Source of the DNA: JACTMI01 sp964618415 | Lineage (GTDB): Bacteria; Acidobacteriota; Thermoanaerobaculia; Multivoradales; JAGPDF01 | DNA length: 64,000 nucleotides | Direction: 5' to 3' | NCBI GenBank assembly: GCA_964618415.1 | Contig: CAZUAT010000006.1 | Coordinates: 1 to 64,000, forward strand | In this document: piece by piece, positions 56,125 to 64,000 of the stretch | How the letters are laid out: every line of letters starts with the position of its first letter | Position numbering within the stretch: position 1 is the first letter of the stretch | The notes under the pieces: generated by a model | Databases searched by the model: none | What the model was told of the DNA's origin: nothing | Seen by the model: the letters and a program-made list of their open reading frames with translations, nothing else | Program-made: the position numbers and the translations under genes

Positions 56125-56997
56125 TCACGGCGTCGACGATTCGGCCTCGGTGGCCAGGCGCTCCGCGAGGCGGCCGGCAATCGCCGCCGCATAGGCTGCA
56201 CAGCGGCCACGGTCCACCAGTCCGTCCGGGGAACCGAGGCGAGTGCGCAGGTCGCTGGCCGACGGGTGTGGGGTGATCAGGATGGCGCAGTCGAGCGCCG
56301 CCAGCTTCTCCAGTCCGGCCCGGAAGGCGGCGACGTACGCGGGATGGTCGCTGAAGCGGTAGTCGTCACGGCTGAGCGGCGACAGGCTGTCGGCGTACAC
56401 GATCGGCAGGCAGCGCTCGCCGTCGCACGATTCCCACCGCCAGCTGAGCGCTCCCGGCGTGTGGCCCGGCGTCGCGATCGGCGTCAGCGCGAGGCTACCG
56501 AGCACGACGGCGACGCCTTCCCGAACGAGACCGTCCACTCGTGCCGCGGGAAACGGTTCGTGCATGCCGGCCTGTGGATCGTCGGGCGCAGCGACCCCCG
56601 AACTCAGGACCGGAGCCGCCGCTACGGAGGCCAGCAGACGCGCGCCGGTGACCTGCTGGAGGCGGGCCAGCCCGGCGACATGGTCGAAGTGCTCGTGGCT
56701 GTGCAGGAGCAGCCGGACGTCGGTGAGTGCGAACCCGAGCGCGACGATGTTGGCCGCGACCGCATCCGCTCCGGCGGCGGTGCCGCCATCGATCAGCACG
56801 TGCCCCTGATCTCCCGCCACCAGGATCGCCGTGATGCCGCAGGTGCCCACGTAGTAGCTGTTGCCGAAAATCCGAAACGGCGGCCCCGGCTCGTCCCAGT
56901 CGTCCCAGTCGCCGCACCGCTCGATCCAGGCGCGGTGTGCGTCGGCAGACCCGGCCGCGTCGGAAAGGCCGCCGGTGGCACAGCCGCCGAGCGCCAC
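56125..56997 (-). CDS. Subclass-B3-like metallo-beta-lactamase (probable lipoprotein)
   Basis: 290 aa from GTG 56997. The zinc site reads HSHEHFDHVAG (HxHxDH), with later ligands in TPGHTPGALSW and TPHPSASDL: the B3 pattern. DWDDWDEPGPPFRIFGNSYYVGTCGITAILV opens the mature domain as in L1-type enzymes. Start problem: at 56997 only four residues precede the lipobox Cys in LGGC. In-frame codons upstream (from CTG 57048) encode an Arg-rich n-region and hydrophobic stretch, a better lipoprotein signal but without a standard start. Substrate hydrolysis is inferred from fold, not shown. Confidence 0.85.
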   Translation of the reverse strand: MALGGCATGGLSDAAGSADAHRAWIERCGDWDDWDEPGPPFRIFGNSYYVGTCGITAILVAGDQGHVLIDGGTAAGADAVAANIVALGFALTDVRLLLHSHEHFDHVAGLARLQQVTGARLLASVAAAPVLSSGVAAPDDPQAGMHEPFPAARVDGLVREGVAVVLGSLALTPIATPGHTPGALSWRWESCDGERCLPIVYADSLSPLSRDDYRFSDHPAYVAAFRAGLEKLAALDCAILITPHPSASDLRTRLGSPDGLVDRGRCAAYAAAIAGRLAERLATEAESSTP

Positions 56998-57045
56998 GAG
57001 GCCGATCCAGCTCGCCAGAGCGCGTGCTGCGCGGCGGCAAGAAAA

Positions 57046-57080
57046 CAGAACGCCCCGCCGGCCGAGGCCGACGGGGCGAA
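57046..57080 (-). terminator. Intrinsic terminator of the first csp gene
   Basis: CGCCCCG (57051-57057) pairs with CGGGGCG (57072-57078), extended inside by GGCC pairing. The minus strand then runs TTCTGTTTTCTTG. It lies about 20 bases after the csp stop at 57102 and overlaps the possible upstream coding start of the metallo-beta-lactamase. Confidence 0.75.
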
Positions 57081-57101
57081 AGGAAAGAGAAGGACGAAGG
57101 C

Positions 57102-57305
57102 TCAGAGGCGGACGACGTTGCGGGCCTGCAGGCCCTTCTGCCCCTCGACCGCCTCGAACGACACGCGGTCACCCTCGTTGAGCGAGCGATAGCCCTCGCT
57201 GAGGATGGCGGTGTGGTGGACGAAGACGTCCGGCCCGCTCTCGCGGGAGATGAAGCCGTAACCCTTCTCGTTGTTGAACCACTTGACGGTTCCCTGCTCG
57301 GTCAT
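57102..57305 (-). CDS. Cold-shock protein, CspA family (downstream copy)
   Basis: 67 aa. GTVKWFNNEKGYGFISRE holds RNP1 (KGYGFI) and PDVFVHHTAI holds RNP2 (VFVHH). It is a single OB-fold nucleic acid chaperone. It differs from the upstream copy at only a few residues (S/N, H/Y, A/V, E/D). It is separated by 244 bases and a hairpin from the upstream copy. Confidence 0.96.
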   Translation of the reverse strand: MTEQGTVKWFNNEKGYGFISRESGPDVFVHHTAILSEGYRSLNEGDRVSFEAVEGQKGLQARNVVRL

Positions 57306-57384
57306 GCGTGACTCCTTGCTGCTGGTACTGCGGTTGTAGGTGCCGACTGCCGGAAGTGGCAGGCAGCGGGTGCGTCCCGGTCAG
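57306..57384 (-). promoter_or_regulatory. Conserved 5' leader of the downstream csp gene
   Basis: The 26 bases before the ATG are identical with those of the other csp gene and include the ribosome site AAGGAG. A second match, CTGACCGGG on the minus strand, lies 70 bases upstream of the ATG in both genes. The part between is similar but less conserved. Such long leaders often give cold-dependent translation in CspA genes. Confidence 0.6.
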
Positions 57385-57498
57385 GGGACACATTTCGAAG
57401 AATCGGAACCGATCGAAATCCGAGCGACAGGTCGCTCCTGGGCACGGAAGCACCGGCCTGCGGAGTCGGGCGCATGGGACGCGGATCGGGAGAGAGGA

Positions 57499-57527
57499 GG
57501 CTGTGCCGACGGGCCGCCGGCACAGCC
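57499..57527 (-). terminator. Hairpin after the upstream csp gene
   Basis: A ten-bp perfect stem (57499-57508 with 57518-57527) has a 9-base loop. A TCCTCTCTCC pyrimidine tail follows on the minus strand. It lies 23 bases beyond the stop. Confidence 0.55.
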
Positions 57528-57549
57528 GGAAAGTGCGAATCGGGAGGGC

Positions 57550-57753
57550 TCAGAGACGGACGACGTTGCGGGCTTGGAGGCCCTTCTGTCCATCGACGAC
57601 TTCGAACGAGACGCGATCGCCCTCGTTGAGCGACCGGTACCCCTCGCTGAGGATGGCGGTGTAGTGGACGAAGACGTCCGGCCCGTTCTCACGGGAGATG
57701 AAGCCGTAACCCTTCTCGTTGTTGAACCACTTGACGGTTCCCTGCTCGGTCAT
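57550..57753 (-). CDS. Cold-shock protein, CspA family (upstream copy)
   Basis: 67 aa. RNP1 is KGYGFI and RNP2 is VFVHY. It is a near-identical tandem duplicate of the 57102 gene, with a 26-base-identical region before the ATG. The pair is transcribed in the same direction; each has its own hairpin, so each is probably a separate unit. Confidence 0.96.
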   Translation of the reverse strand: MTEQGTVKWFNNEKGYGFISRENGPDVFVHYTAILSEGYRSLNEGDRVSFEVVDGQKGLQARNVVRL

Positions 57754-57832
57754 GCGTGACTCCTTGCTGCTGGTACTGCAATTGGCGATGCCGGCCGCAG
57801 TGACTGGCGGACGGCTGTTGCAACCCGGTCAG
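57754..57832 (-). promoter_or_regulatory. Conserved 5' leader of the upstream csp gene
   Basis: Same architecture as the leader at 57306-57384: identical 26 bases next to the ATG, and CTGACCGGG at the same 70-base distance. Confidence 0.6.
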
Positions 57833-57939
57833 AGGCCGGACCATCCGACCCAATGCCCAGGCGACCCGACTGAAATGCGGAAAAGCGGAGCAGATACACG
57901 AAACGTTCGGGGGATCGAGGAGGGGGGTGTTCGGCTGGA

Positions 57940-58722
57940 TCAGTCGGGAAGTTCGAGAGGAGCCTGCCACAGATCCCCGACCGATGCAAGCGCCTCGGTC
58001 CCGGGCAGGCCGGCGGCCTCCACGGCCCGCCGGAGGTCGTCCGGCCAGGGGGCCTCGAACCGCGACGGCACCCGCCCGGGCAGTTCGAGCCGCCAGGCGT
58101 GCAGGAGAGCCCGGCCCGGGTCGAGCGCGGCGCGGACGGCAGCGTCGCGCACGCCGTGATGCCTCGGCCCGCCGTAGAGGTCGTCGCCGACGATCGGATG
58201 CCCGGCCGCCGCGAGGTGCACCCGCAGCTGGTGCGTCCGCCCGGTGCGCGGCCAGAGGGCCACCAGCGCGACGTGCGACGCCGCGCCGACCACCCGGTAG
58301 TCACTGTGGGCCGGACGACCGGCAGGGTCGACCCGCATCCGCCGGCGATCGGCGCGGTCCGGGCCGAGCGGCGCTGTGTACCGGCCGACCGCGGGGCGAG
58401 GGCGGCCCCAGACCACGGCGAGATAGACCTTTCCCAGTCGCCGGGCGGCAATGGCGCCAGACAGGTCGCGGTGGGTGTCGGCGTCGAGCGCCAGCAGCAC
58501 CAGCCCCGACGTGGGCGCATCGAGGCGGTGGACCAGATGAAGGTCACGCCCGGCGAGCAGCGCCCGCTCGGCCGCCGGGAGTGCCTCGACCAGCCGGCCC
58601 GCCGCCGCGGCCGGCTCCCGTCTCGAGGTCGCCAGGGAGAGCCCCGGGGGCTTGGCTACGACCGCAAGCCCATCGTCCAGGTGGATCAGCTGCGCCTCTG
58701 CCGTTGGTGAGGCACCGCTCAT
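57940..58722 (-). CDS. RluA-family pseudouridine synthase
   Basis: 260 aa. LVHRLDAPTSGLVLLALDADTH is the RluA catalytic motif with Asp in HRLD. The N-terminal IHLDDGLAVVAKPPGLS and C-terminal LVALWPRTGRTHQLRVHLAAAGHPIVGDDLYGG are also characteristic. ATG 58722 overlaps the stop of the membrane-protein gene (ATGA). The RNA target (23S or tRNA) is not distinguishable. Confidence 0.92.
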   Translation of the reverse strand: MSGASPTAEAQLIHLDDGLAVVAKPPGLSLATSRREPAAAAGRLVEALPAAERALLAGRDLHLVHRLDAPTSGLVLLALDADTHRDLSGAIAARRLGKVYLAVVWGRPRPAVGRYTAPLGPDRADRRRMRVDPAGRPAHSDYRVVGAASHVALVALWPRTGRTHQLRVHLAAAGHPIVGDDLYGGPRHHGVRDAAVRAALDPGRALLHAWRLELPGRVPSRFEAPWPDDLRRAVEAAGLPGTEALASVGDLWQAPLELPD

Positions 58723-60167
58723 GGCGCGAACTGCGACATGGTCACGAGGTCGGCCTTCGACCCGAAGAAGAGTCGAAAGTAGCGGCGTCGCATGACGGGG
58801 TCCGGATCTACGAACCGCTCGCCGACGGCGCGCGTGACCTCCGAGTCCGGGAAGTGCTCGACCAGCCAGGCCGCCGCATTGCCGCCCACCGGCTGGGTAA
58901 CCCGACTGGCCACCGGGTCGCCGGCGGTCACCTGCTCGAACGCAGGGGGCCACGGGTGGTAGGCGCCGAGGGCGGCGGCCAGGAGGGAGGGACCGAGCAG
59001 CGCCGCCAGCGCCACCCGACCGGCGCGAGGCACCATCGCGACCGGGGCCGCGAGCAGCAGCAGCGGTTGAATCGGAATCAGGTAGCGGTAACCGTACGAC
59101 CACCCACCGTAGGAGCCCGCCAGCAGGGCGTGGACGAGCACCTGAAACACGAGCGCAGCGGTGAGCCAGCGCCACTGAGGAGTCTCGCCCGCCAGCGCGC
59201 CGCCGTCACCCGGTCCGTCGCGCCCCGGTGCCCGGCGGCGCACGTGCATCGCCAACCCGGCCACCCCGACGAACAGAATCGGTGAGACGAGAAACAGGCC
59301 GTGCCCGCCGAACAGGATCTCCAGGCCGTAGCGCGGACTCTGCGGCAGCACGACCCCGGCCAGACTCGGGCCGGCCTGCGCCGAGAGGTCGACGGCCCCG
59401 GGCACGAACTTGGGCGGCAGGACCGAGCCGGTCGTCGCTACGTTGGTGGCCACGGCCAGGACGAGCCCGATCGTGGCGCCGCCCAGAAAGCGGACGACCA
59501 TGGAGCGCCGCGGCCGCGGGAGCGTGCCCGTGCCGCCGCTCAGCAGCATGCCGAGCAGAAACGGCGCCGCACCCAAGCCCGGCAGCAGGTCGATGGCCGC
59601 CGCCAGTCCGGTCGCCGTCCCGCAAGCCAGCGGGCGGCGGTCGAACGCGGCCAGCACGGCCAGCAGCATTGCGAGCGCTGCCGGAACGTGGTTGTTGAAG
59701 GTGACGGCGTAGCTGGTGACCAGTGTCCCGCCGCCGAGTCCCAGCGTCAGCAGTGTCCGGCCAGCGCGTGCAAGGTCGGGCACCGCGGCCAGCGCACCGT
59801 CGAACCGAGCGACCAGGAGCGCCGCCGGAAGGCCGACCAGCAGCCACGTCAACAACCGGATGACCCGGCCGCCGCTCCGCGGATCGGCCAGCCGCCAACC
59901 GGTCACGGCCCGCAGCGGGGCGTAGAGCGCCGCCGCCGTGAACGCGAGCAGCGGCGGCTTGTTCGAATACTCTCGACCGTCGAGCAGGACCCGGTCGACG
60001 GTGGCACGGAATCGCGACGATTCGATCGACGGCGTGCCGTAGTCGACGAGCGCCTCCACCTGAGCCCAGCGCGAGGCGTCGTTGCCGGCGCTGAAGACCC
60101 CCGCGTGCGTGCCGGCTCCGTATGCGGCGGCAGCGAGCACGAATATCGCGACCGCGCGGCGGGTCAT
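58719..60167 (-). CDS. Multi-pass membrane protein, GT-C glycosyltransferase-like
   Basis: 482 aa with about ten helices. The first periplasmic loop has GVFSAGNDASRWAQVEALVDYGTPSIE and then DGREYSNKPPLLAFTAAALY; the Asp and the KPP motif recall PMT/ArnT-type enzymes that use polyprenyl-phosphate sugars. The C-terminal loop (about 400-482) is soluble. Acceptor and donor are unknown. It is translationally coupled to the RluA gene downstream. Confidence 0.7.
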   Translation of the reverse strand: MTRRAVAIFVLAAAAYGAGTHAGVFSAGNDASRWAQVEALVDYGTPSIESSRFRATVDRVLLDGREYSNKPPLLAFTAAALYAPLRAVTGWRLADPRSGGRVIRLLTWLLVGLPAALLVARFDGALAAVPDLARAGRTLLTLGLGGGTLVTSYAVTFNNHVPAALAMLLAVLAAFDRRPLACGTATGLAAAIDLLPGLGAAPFLLGMLLSGGTGTLPRPRRSMVVRFLGGATIGLVLAVATNVATTGSVLPPKFVPGAVDLSAQAGPSLAGVVLPQSPRYGLEILFGGHGLFLVSPILFVGVAGLAMHVRRRAPGRDGPGDGGALAGETPQWRWLTAALVFQVLVHALLAGSYGGWSYGYRYLIPIQPLLLLAAPVAMVPRAGRVALAALLGPSLLAAALGAYHPWPPAFEQVTAGDPVASRVTQPVGGNAAAWLVEHFPDSEVTRAVGERFVDPDPVMRRRYFRLFFGSKADLVTMSQFAP

Positions 60168-60179
60168 CGGTTCAGAGGA

Positions 60180-60704
60180 TCACAAACAGATTTCCGCGCC
60201 GGTACCCGCGATCCGGTAGACGTACCACGGGCCGTCGGCGGGAACGGTGGACTCGTCGAAATCGCGCCCCTGCTCGTGCGCCTCGTGTTCGAGGTGAATG
60301 ATGTATCCCTCGCGGTCCAGTTCGAGACGCTCGACCGTGCCCTGCGCCCGGGCGCGCCGGCCGCGCGCATCCTTTGGGAAAACCATGACGCCGTCCTCGA
60401 CCTTCACCTTGAGGGTCCGGGCCCCGTCGGCCGCACGCAGTTCGAGCCAGCAACCGGCCATCTGGCAGACGTCGGCAATCTCGGCTTCCACCAGTACCGA
60501 CTGCCCGACGAACTCCTCCGGACGATCGAGGATGTCGGCAATGGCGGTTGGCGCGTCGAGATTGACTCCGGCGCCAAACGACTCGGCCCGGCACTCTCCG
60601 GCCCGTGCCGCGGAGGCGGCGAGGACCGACAGGAGCCCCACCACGGCCAGCCGGGTGGTGCGGCGGGAAACGGCGGACGAGCGGCAAGAGCTGCGATTCA
60701 TCAT
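60180..60704 (-). CDS. Secreted DUF4920-like protein
   Basis: 174 aa. ATG 60704 has AAGGAGG six bases upstream; a second ATG follows directly. Signal peptide about 17-36 (LAVVGLLSVLAASAARAGEC). VEAEIADVCQMAGCWLELRAADG has a CxxxGCW motif, and VEDGVMVFPKDARGRRARAQGTVE follows. This is an OB-fold-like domain found in secreted proteins near metal-related genes; function unassigned. The last residues are EICL. Confidence 0.7.
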   Translation of the reverse strand: MMNRSSCRSSAVSRRTTRLAVVGLLSVLAASAARAGECRAESFGAGVNLDAPTAIADILDRPEEFVGQSVLVEAEIADVCQMAGCWLELRAADGARTLKVKVEDGVMVFPKDARGRRARAQGTVERLELDREGYIIHLEHEAHEQGRDFDESTVPADGPWYVYRIAGTGAEICL

Positions 60705-60907
60705 GGACGACCTCCTTGCCGATCCTAAGGCATCCGACCGCAGTGGGCATCGAGGTGGCGCCATGGCGGCGCCGGGCAGGACGTCTGGCGGTGCGCCCGG
60801 ACAGCCGCGATAGACTGAGCCGTCCGTCGCCCCGGCGGCCGGCCGAGATCCGGCGCCCGCGGGCCGATGCGCGATCGCACGTTCACCTTCGAAGGAGACC
60901 GACCCCG

Positions 60908-61990
60908 ATGAATCTCCCCCAGCTCTCGCCCGTGAACCCGCGCGCCAGCCTGGCGGCCCTTGTGCTCGCCCTGGCCAGCCTCACCGCGCCCGCCTGCGCC
61001 GCCGATTCCAAGCCGCAGCCGGCCGCGGCGGCGCCCGAAATCCTGGCCGAGGTTGCGGGTCAGCCGGTCACTCTCGCCGACGTCGAGGAGCTGATCCGCC
61101 CGCAGCTCGCCGAGCTCGACAAGCAGCGCAATGCGCTGATCGAGCAGGCGCTCGAGCGGGTGGTCGAGGACCGCATCCTGGCCGCTGAGGCCAAGGCCCG
61201 CGGCGTCTCGGTCGAGGACTTCCTGGCGGCCGAGATCGACGCCAAAGTGGGTCAGATCGGCGATGCGGAGGTCGACGCCTTCTATGCCGAGAACCAGGGC
61301 CGGATCAATCGCCCGCTGGCCGAGATCCGGCCGCAGATCGCGCAGTTCCTGGGCGACCAGAAGCGCGAGACCCTGCGTTCCGACCTGGTCGGCGCGCTGC
61401 GCGGCAAGCACGGCGCGAAGATCCTGATGGAGGTCGACCGGGTCGAGGTCGCCGAGGGCAACGGACCCGCCAAGGGCCCGGTCGGTGCCCCGGTCACGCT
61501 GATCGAGTTCTCCGACTTCGAGTGCCCGTACTGCAGCCGCGTCGTGCCGGCGATCGAGGAGGTCGTCGCGACCTACGGGGACCAGGTGCGCGTGGTCTTC
61601 CGCCAGTTCCCGCTCAACATCCATCCGCGCGCCCAGAAGGCGGCCGAAGCCTCCCTGTGCGCCAACGACCAGGGCAAGTTCTGGGAGCTGCACGACGCCA
61701 TGTTCGCCAACCAGCGGGCGCTCGGAGTCGACCAGCTCAAGGCGCATGCCGGCCAGCTCGGCCTCGATCAGGCCGCCTTCGACAGCTGCCTCGACTCCGG
61801 CAAGTACGCGGCCCAGGTCGCTACCGACCTCGCCGAGGGACAGCGGGCGGGCGTGAGCGGCACCCCGGCGATGTTCGTCAACGGGCGATTCATCTCCGGC
61901 GCCGTGCCGTTCGCCACCCTCTCGCGGGTGATCGACGACGAGCTGCTGCGCAAGGGGATCACCCCGGTCAAGAAGGCCGCCGCCGAGTGA
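60908..61990 (+). CDS. Periplasmic DsbA-type thioredoxin protein with SurA-like N-terminal region
   Basis: 360 aa. A signal peptide ends near APACAADS, with a possible lipobox-like Cys. Residues about 45-175 resemble SurA_N helices (EVAGQPVTLADVEELI, ALERVVEDRILAAEA). Residues about 190-355 are a DsbA/thioredoxin-4 fold with the FSDFECPYCSRVVP redox CPYC motif and a cis-Pro in GVSGTPAMFVNG. It is probably a thiol oxidase or isomerase. It is upstream-coupled to the SCP2 gene (GTGA overlap). Confidence 0.88.
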   Translation: MNLPQLSPVNPRASLAALVLALASLTAPACAADSKPQPAAAAPEILAEVAGQPVTLADVEELIRPQLAELDKQRNALIEQALERVVEDRILAAEAKARGVSVEDFLAAEIDAKVGQIGDAEVDAFYAENQGRINRPLAEIRPQIAQFLGDQKRETLRSDLVGALRGKHGAKILMEVDRVEVAEGNGPAKGPVGAPVTLIEFSDFECPYCSRVVPAIEEVVATYGDQVRVVFRQFPLNIHPRAQKAAEASLCANDQGKFWELHDAMFANQRALGVDQLKAHAGQLGLDQAAFDSCLDSGKYAAQVATDLAEGQRAGVSGTPAMFVNGRFISGAVPFATLSRVIDDELLRKGITPVKKAAAE

Positions 61991-62460
61991 CCGGGCTGGC
62001 GCTCTTCTCCCCCGACTGGGCGGCGGCCTTCGAGAGCGAGCTGGCGGACGACCCCGGATTCCGGCCGCTCGCCGCGGCGTGGGGGACGTCCCTGCTACTC
62101 GTCCTCGCGCCGGAAGCCGGGCAGGCGGGAGAGGAGCGCGCCCTCTTTCTGGACCTGGCGCACGGCGGTGATCGCCGTGCCGGTTGCAGCGTCCGTCCGG
62201 CGGTGCGGGGTGACTCCGATGCGGCGCGCTTGCGGGTGAGCGGTCCGGTCGCGGCGTGGCAGCAGCTGCTGCGCGGCGAGATCGAGCCGTCGGCCGCTCT
62301 GATGTCTGGCCGGCTGCGGCTCGAGCGCGGCTCGCTGCTGTCACTGCTGCCGCACCTCGAAGCGTCGCGCCGCATCTTCGCGGCGGCGCGGCGCACGGCT
62401 GCCCGCTTCGATGCCGCCCTCCAGCGCGACCCCCTCACGGCGGGAGCCGATCTGAGATGA
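61987..62460 (+). CDS. SCP2-domain protein
   Basis: 157 aa. The start is GTG 61987, overlapping the preceding stop. VSGPVAAWQQLLRGEIEPSAALMSGRLRLERGSLLSLLPHL is the characteristic later half of SCP2 domains, which bind lipids or hydrophobic molecules. The early part, LLLVLAPEAGQAGEERALFLDLA, matches less well. Role unknown; its operon has a redox protein before it and a dehydratase after it. Confidence 0.7.
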   Translation: MTGLALFSPDWAAAFESELADDPGFRPLAAAWGTSLLLVLAPEAGQAGEERALFLDLAHGGDRRAGCSVRPAVRGDSDAARLRVSGPVAAWQQLLRGEIEPSAALMSGRLRLERGSLLSLLPHLEASRRIFAAARRTAARFDAALQRDPLTAGADLR

Positions 62461-63539
62461 CTGCCGGGCCGGCCACCTATCTGGTCACCGGTGCCTGCGG
62501 GTTCATCGGTTCGAACTTCGTCCACTACCTGCTGGACCGCCTGCCGGACGCCCGCGTCGTGGCGGTGGACAACCTGTCGTTTGCCTCGAACGAAGCCAAC
62601 CTCGATGCGGTGCGCGACCGGATCCGGTTCGTGGTCGGCGACATCTGTGACTTCGCCGGAATGATCGAGCTGTTCCAGCGCGTGCGCCCGGACTATGTCG
62701 TCAACTTCGCCGCCGAGAGCCACAACGACCGCGCGGTCATCGATCCGTCGTCGTTCGCGCGGACAAACGCCCTGGGCGCGCAGACGCTGCTCGAGGTCTC
62801 GCGCCGGGAGCCGGTACGGCGCCACCTGCACGTCTCGACCATCGAGGTATACGGCGAGCTGGCCGACGGCGCGCCCTACTTCACCGAGTCGAGTCCGCTC
62901 AACGCCAAGACACCGTACTCGGCCGCCAAGGCAGCCGGCGATCAGTTCGTGCGCGCCTACATGCAGACCTATCGCGACATGGACATCGCGATGACGCACT
63001 GCGCCAACAACTTCGGGCGCTTCCAGTTTCCCGAGAAGCTGATCCCGCTGATGATCACCAACGTCCTGCGGGGGCGCAAGGTGCCGGTGTACGGGGACGG
63101 GCTGCAGCTGCGCGACTGGCTGCATGTCGACGACCACTGCGGCGCCATCCTCGCCATCCTCCACGGACCGAAGCCGGAGATCTCCGAGGCGGCAGCGCTC
63201 GATGCCGGCCTGCTGCCGATCTGGGACATCTCGTCGCGCAACGAGCGAACGAACCTCGAGATCGTTCGCGCGGTCCTCGAACTGCTGGACCGTCGTCCCG
63301 AGGAGTGGATCGAGCACGTTCCCGACCGCCCCAACCACGACCGGCGCTACCTGATCGAGCCCGCAAAGCTGGAGTCCCGGCTGGGCTGGCGGCCCGAGGT
63401 GCCGTTCGAGGCCGGTCTCGAGGCGACGGTGCGCTGGTACGTCGACCACCGCGCCTGGTGGGAGGCGATTCTCGCCCGCACCGGCGAGCTCGCCTTCGAC
63501 TGGAGCGGTGGCGCGAAGCCCCGTCCGACCGGCGGCTGA
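62457..63539 (+). CDS. rfbB: dTDP-glucose 4,6-dehydratase
   Basis: 360 aa. Short-chain dehydrogenase fold: YLVTGACGFIGSNFVHYLLD binds NAD; FAAESHNDRAV, STIEVYGEL and YSAAKAAGDQFV (YxxxK) form the active site. YGDGLQLRDWLHVDDHCGAI and NERTNLEIVR are RmlB/RfbB features. Makes dTDP-4-keto-6-deoxyglucose for deoxysugars. Start ATG 62457 overlaps the SCP2 stop (ATGA). No other dTDP-sugar genes are in the window. Confidence 0.9.
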   Translation: MTAGPATYLVTGACGFIGSNFVHYLLDRLPDARVVAVDNLSFASNEANLDAVRDRIRFVVGDICDFAGMIELFQRVRPDYVVNFAAESHNDRAVIDPSSFARTNALGAQTLLEVSRREPVRRHLHVSTIEVYGELADGAPYFTESSPLNAKTPYSAAKAAGDQFVRAYMQTYRDMDIAMTHCANNFGRFQFPEKLIPLMITNVLRGRKVPVYGDGLQLRDWLHVDDHCGAILAILHGPKPEISEAAALDAGLLPIWDISSRNERTNLEIVRAVLELLDRRPEEWIEHVPDRPNHDRRYLIEPAKLESRLGWRPEVPFEAGLEATVRWYVDHRAWWEAILARTGELAFDWSGGAKPRPTGG

Positions 63540-63570
63540 CGTCGCCACGCAACGACCCCAGGAGGCCGAG

Positions 63571-64000
63571 ATGACCGAGACCGCTCCCCCCGCCGACCGC
63601 ACCGTGCTGACACGCGCCAGCGTGCTGGCCGACTATCGGACCGGCTGGCTGAGCCGTCACGCGTCGTTGATCGGCCGCCGCGAGGTGCTGACCGGCAAGG
63701 GAAAGTTCGGCATCTTCGGTGACGGCAAGGAGCTCGCGCAGCTCGCCATGGCGCGCGCCTGCCGCCCCGGCGATATCCGCTCCGGCTACTACCGCGACCA
63801 GACATTCATGTTCGCCGTCGGCCAGCTGACGCTGGAGCAGTTCTTCGCCGAGCTCTACGCCGACGCAGATCCCGTGCGCGAACCCAACTCGGCCGGCCGT
63901 CAGATGGGGTCTCACTTCGCCACCCGCATGCGCGGCTCGGACGGCCGCTGGCTCGATCTCACCGCCGCCCCGCACTCCTCGGCCGACATGTCGCCGACTG
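63571..64000 (+). CDS. 2-oxoacid dehydrogenase E1 component (5'-part only)
   Basis: 143 residues are visible; the rest lies beyond the right edge. Ribosome site GGAGG precedes ATG 63571. LADYRTGWLSRHASLIGRREVLTGKGKFGIFGDGKELAQLAMARACRPGDIRSGYYRDQTFMFAVGQLTLEQFF is typical of the alpha-half of fused alpha-beta E1 proteins acting on branched-chain or related 2-oxoacids. Whether the beta-half is fused cannot be seen. Confidence 0.8.
   Translation, partial: MTETAPPADRTVLTRASVLADYRTGWLSRHASLIGRREVLTGKGKFGIFGDGKELAQLAMARACRPGDIRSGYYRDQTFMFAVGQLTLEQFFAELYADADPVREPNSAGRQMGSHFATRMRGSDGRWLDLTAAPHSSADMSPT

Overview
The window is very G+C-rich (about 70% by eye) and densely packed, with many ATGA/GTGA stop-start overlaps. 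It encodes a Gram-negative cell: two TonB-dependent receptors, an outer-membrane porin, lipoproteins, MtgA and a periplasmic NrfHA nitrite reductase. The gene mix (fused aroDE, a CxxCH-type NrfA, bactofilin, D-Ala-D-Ala-ligase-like/metallopeptidase pair, fused 2-oxoacid dehydrogenase E1) suggests an acidobacterium, possibly of the Thermoanaerobaculia; this is inference from gene content, not a phylogenetic result. I see no rRNA, tRNA, transposase, phage gene or CRISPR array.

Layout. 1-8566 (minus): a tryptophan operon, aroDE-trpE-trpG-trpD-trpC-trpF-trpB-trpA, with trpA running off the left edge. It is preceded by a promoter, a 25-codon leader peptide with tandem Trp codons, and a hairpin that can act as terminator and/or hide the ribosome binding site. 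Low-complexity repeats related to one another are inserted in trpF and trpC, in different phases and orientations, without breaking the reading frames. 8593-15000: a secreted metzincin, mtgA, a small membrane protein, a PhzF-like isomerase, L-2-hydroxyglutarate oxidase, bactofilin and a methyltransferase-like protein. 15024-25549: a PAS-GGDEF-EAL protein, a membrane protein, a TonB receptor, two universal stress proteins, a secreted hydrolase-TPR protein and a NarX/NarL-type two-component system.

25745-32516 (plus): porin, two YceI proteins, NrfH, NrfA, an APC permease and a methyltransferase. 32513-37592 (minus): TonB receptor, YfiR-like protein and hybrid histidine kinase, probably one signalling operon. 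37715-41970 (minus): M3 peptidase, a zinc metallopeptidase that seems to start with AUC, and an ATP-grasp ligase. 42070-48634: a membrane GADEF-EAL protein, a PIN-PhoH ATPase, a TMEM175-like channel, a VapBC pair with a good promoter, and a secreted VWA protein.

48644-64000: a helicase fused to a nuclease (MrfA-MrfB-like), LOG-family protein, MgtE, a CusF-like lipoprotein, a Nudix hydrolase, an RNase D-like exonuclease, a subclass-B3-like metallo-beta-lactamase, two tandem cold-shock genes with matching 5' leaders, an RluA-type pseudouridine synthase, a GT-C-like membrane protein, a DUF4920-like protein, a SurA-DsbA-like fusion, an SCP2-domain protein, a dTDP-glucose 4,6-dehydratase, and the start of a 2-oxoacid dehydrogenase E1. 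No gene-free stretch exceeds 300 bases.
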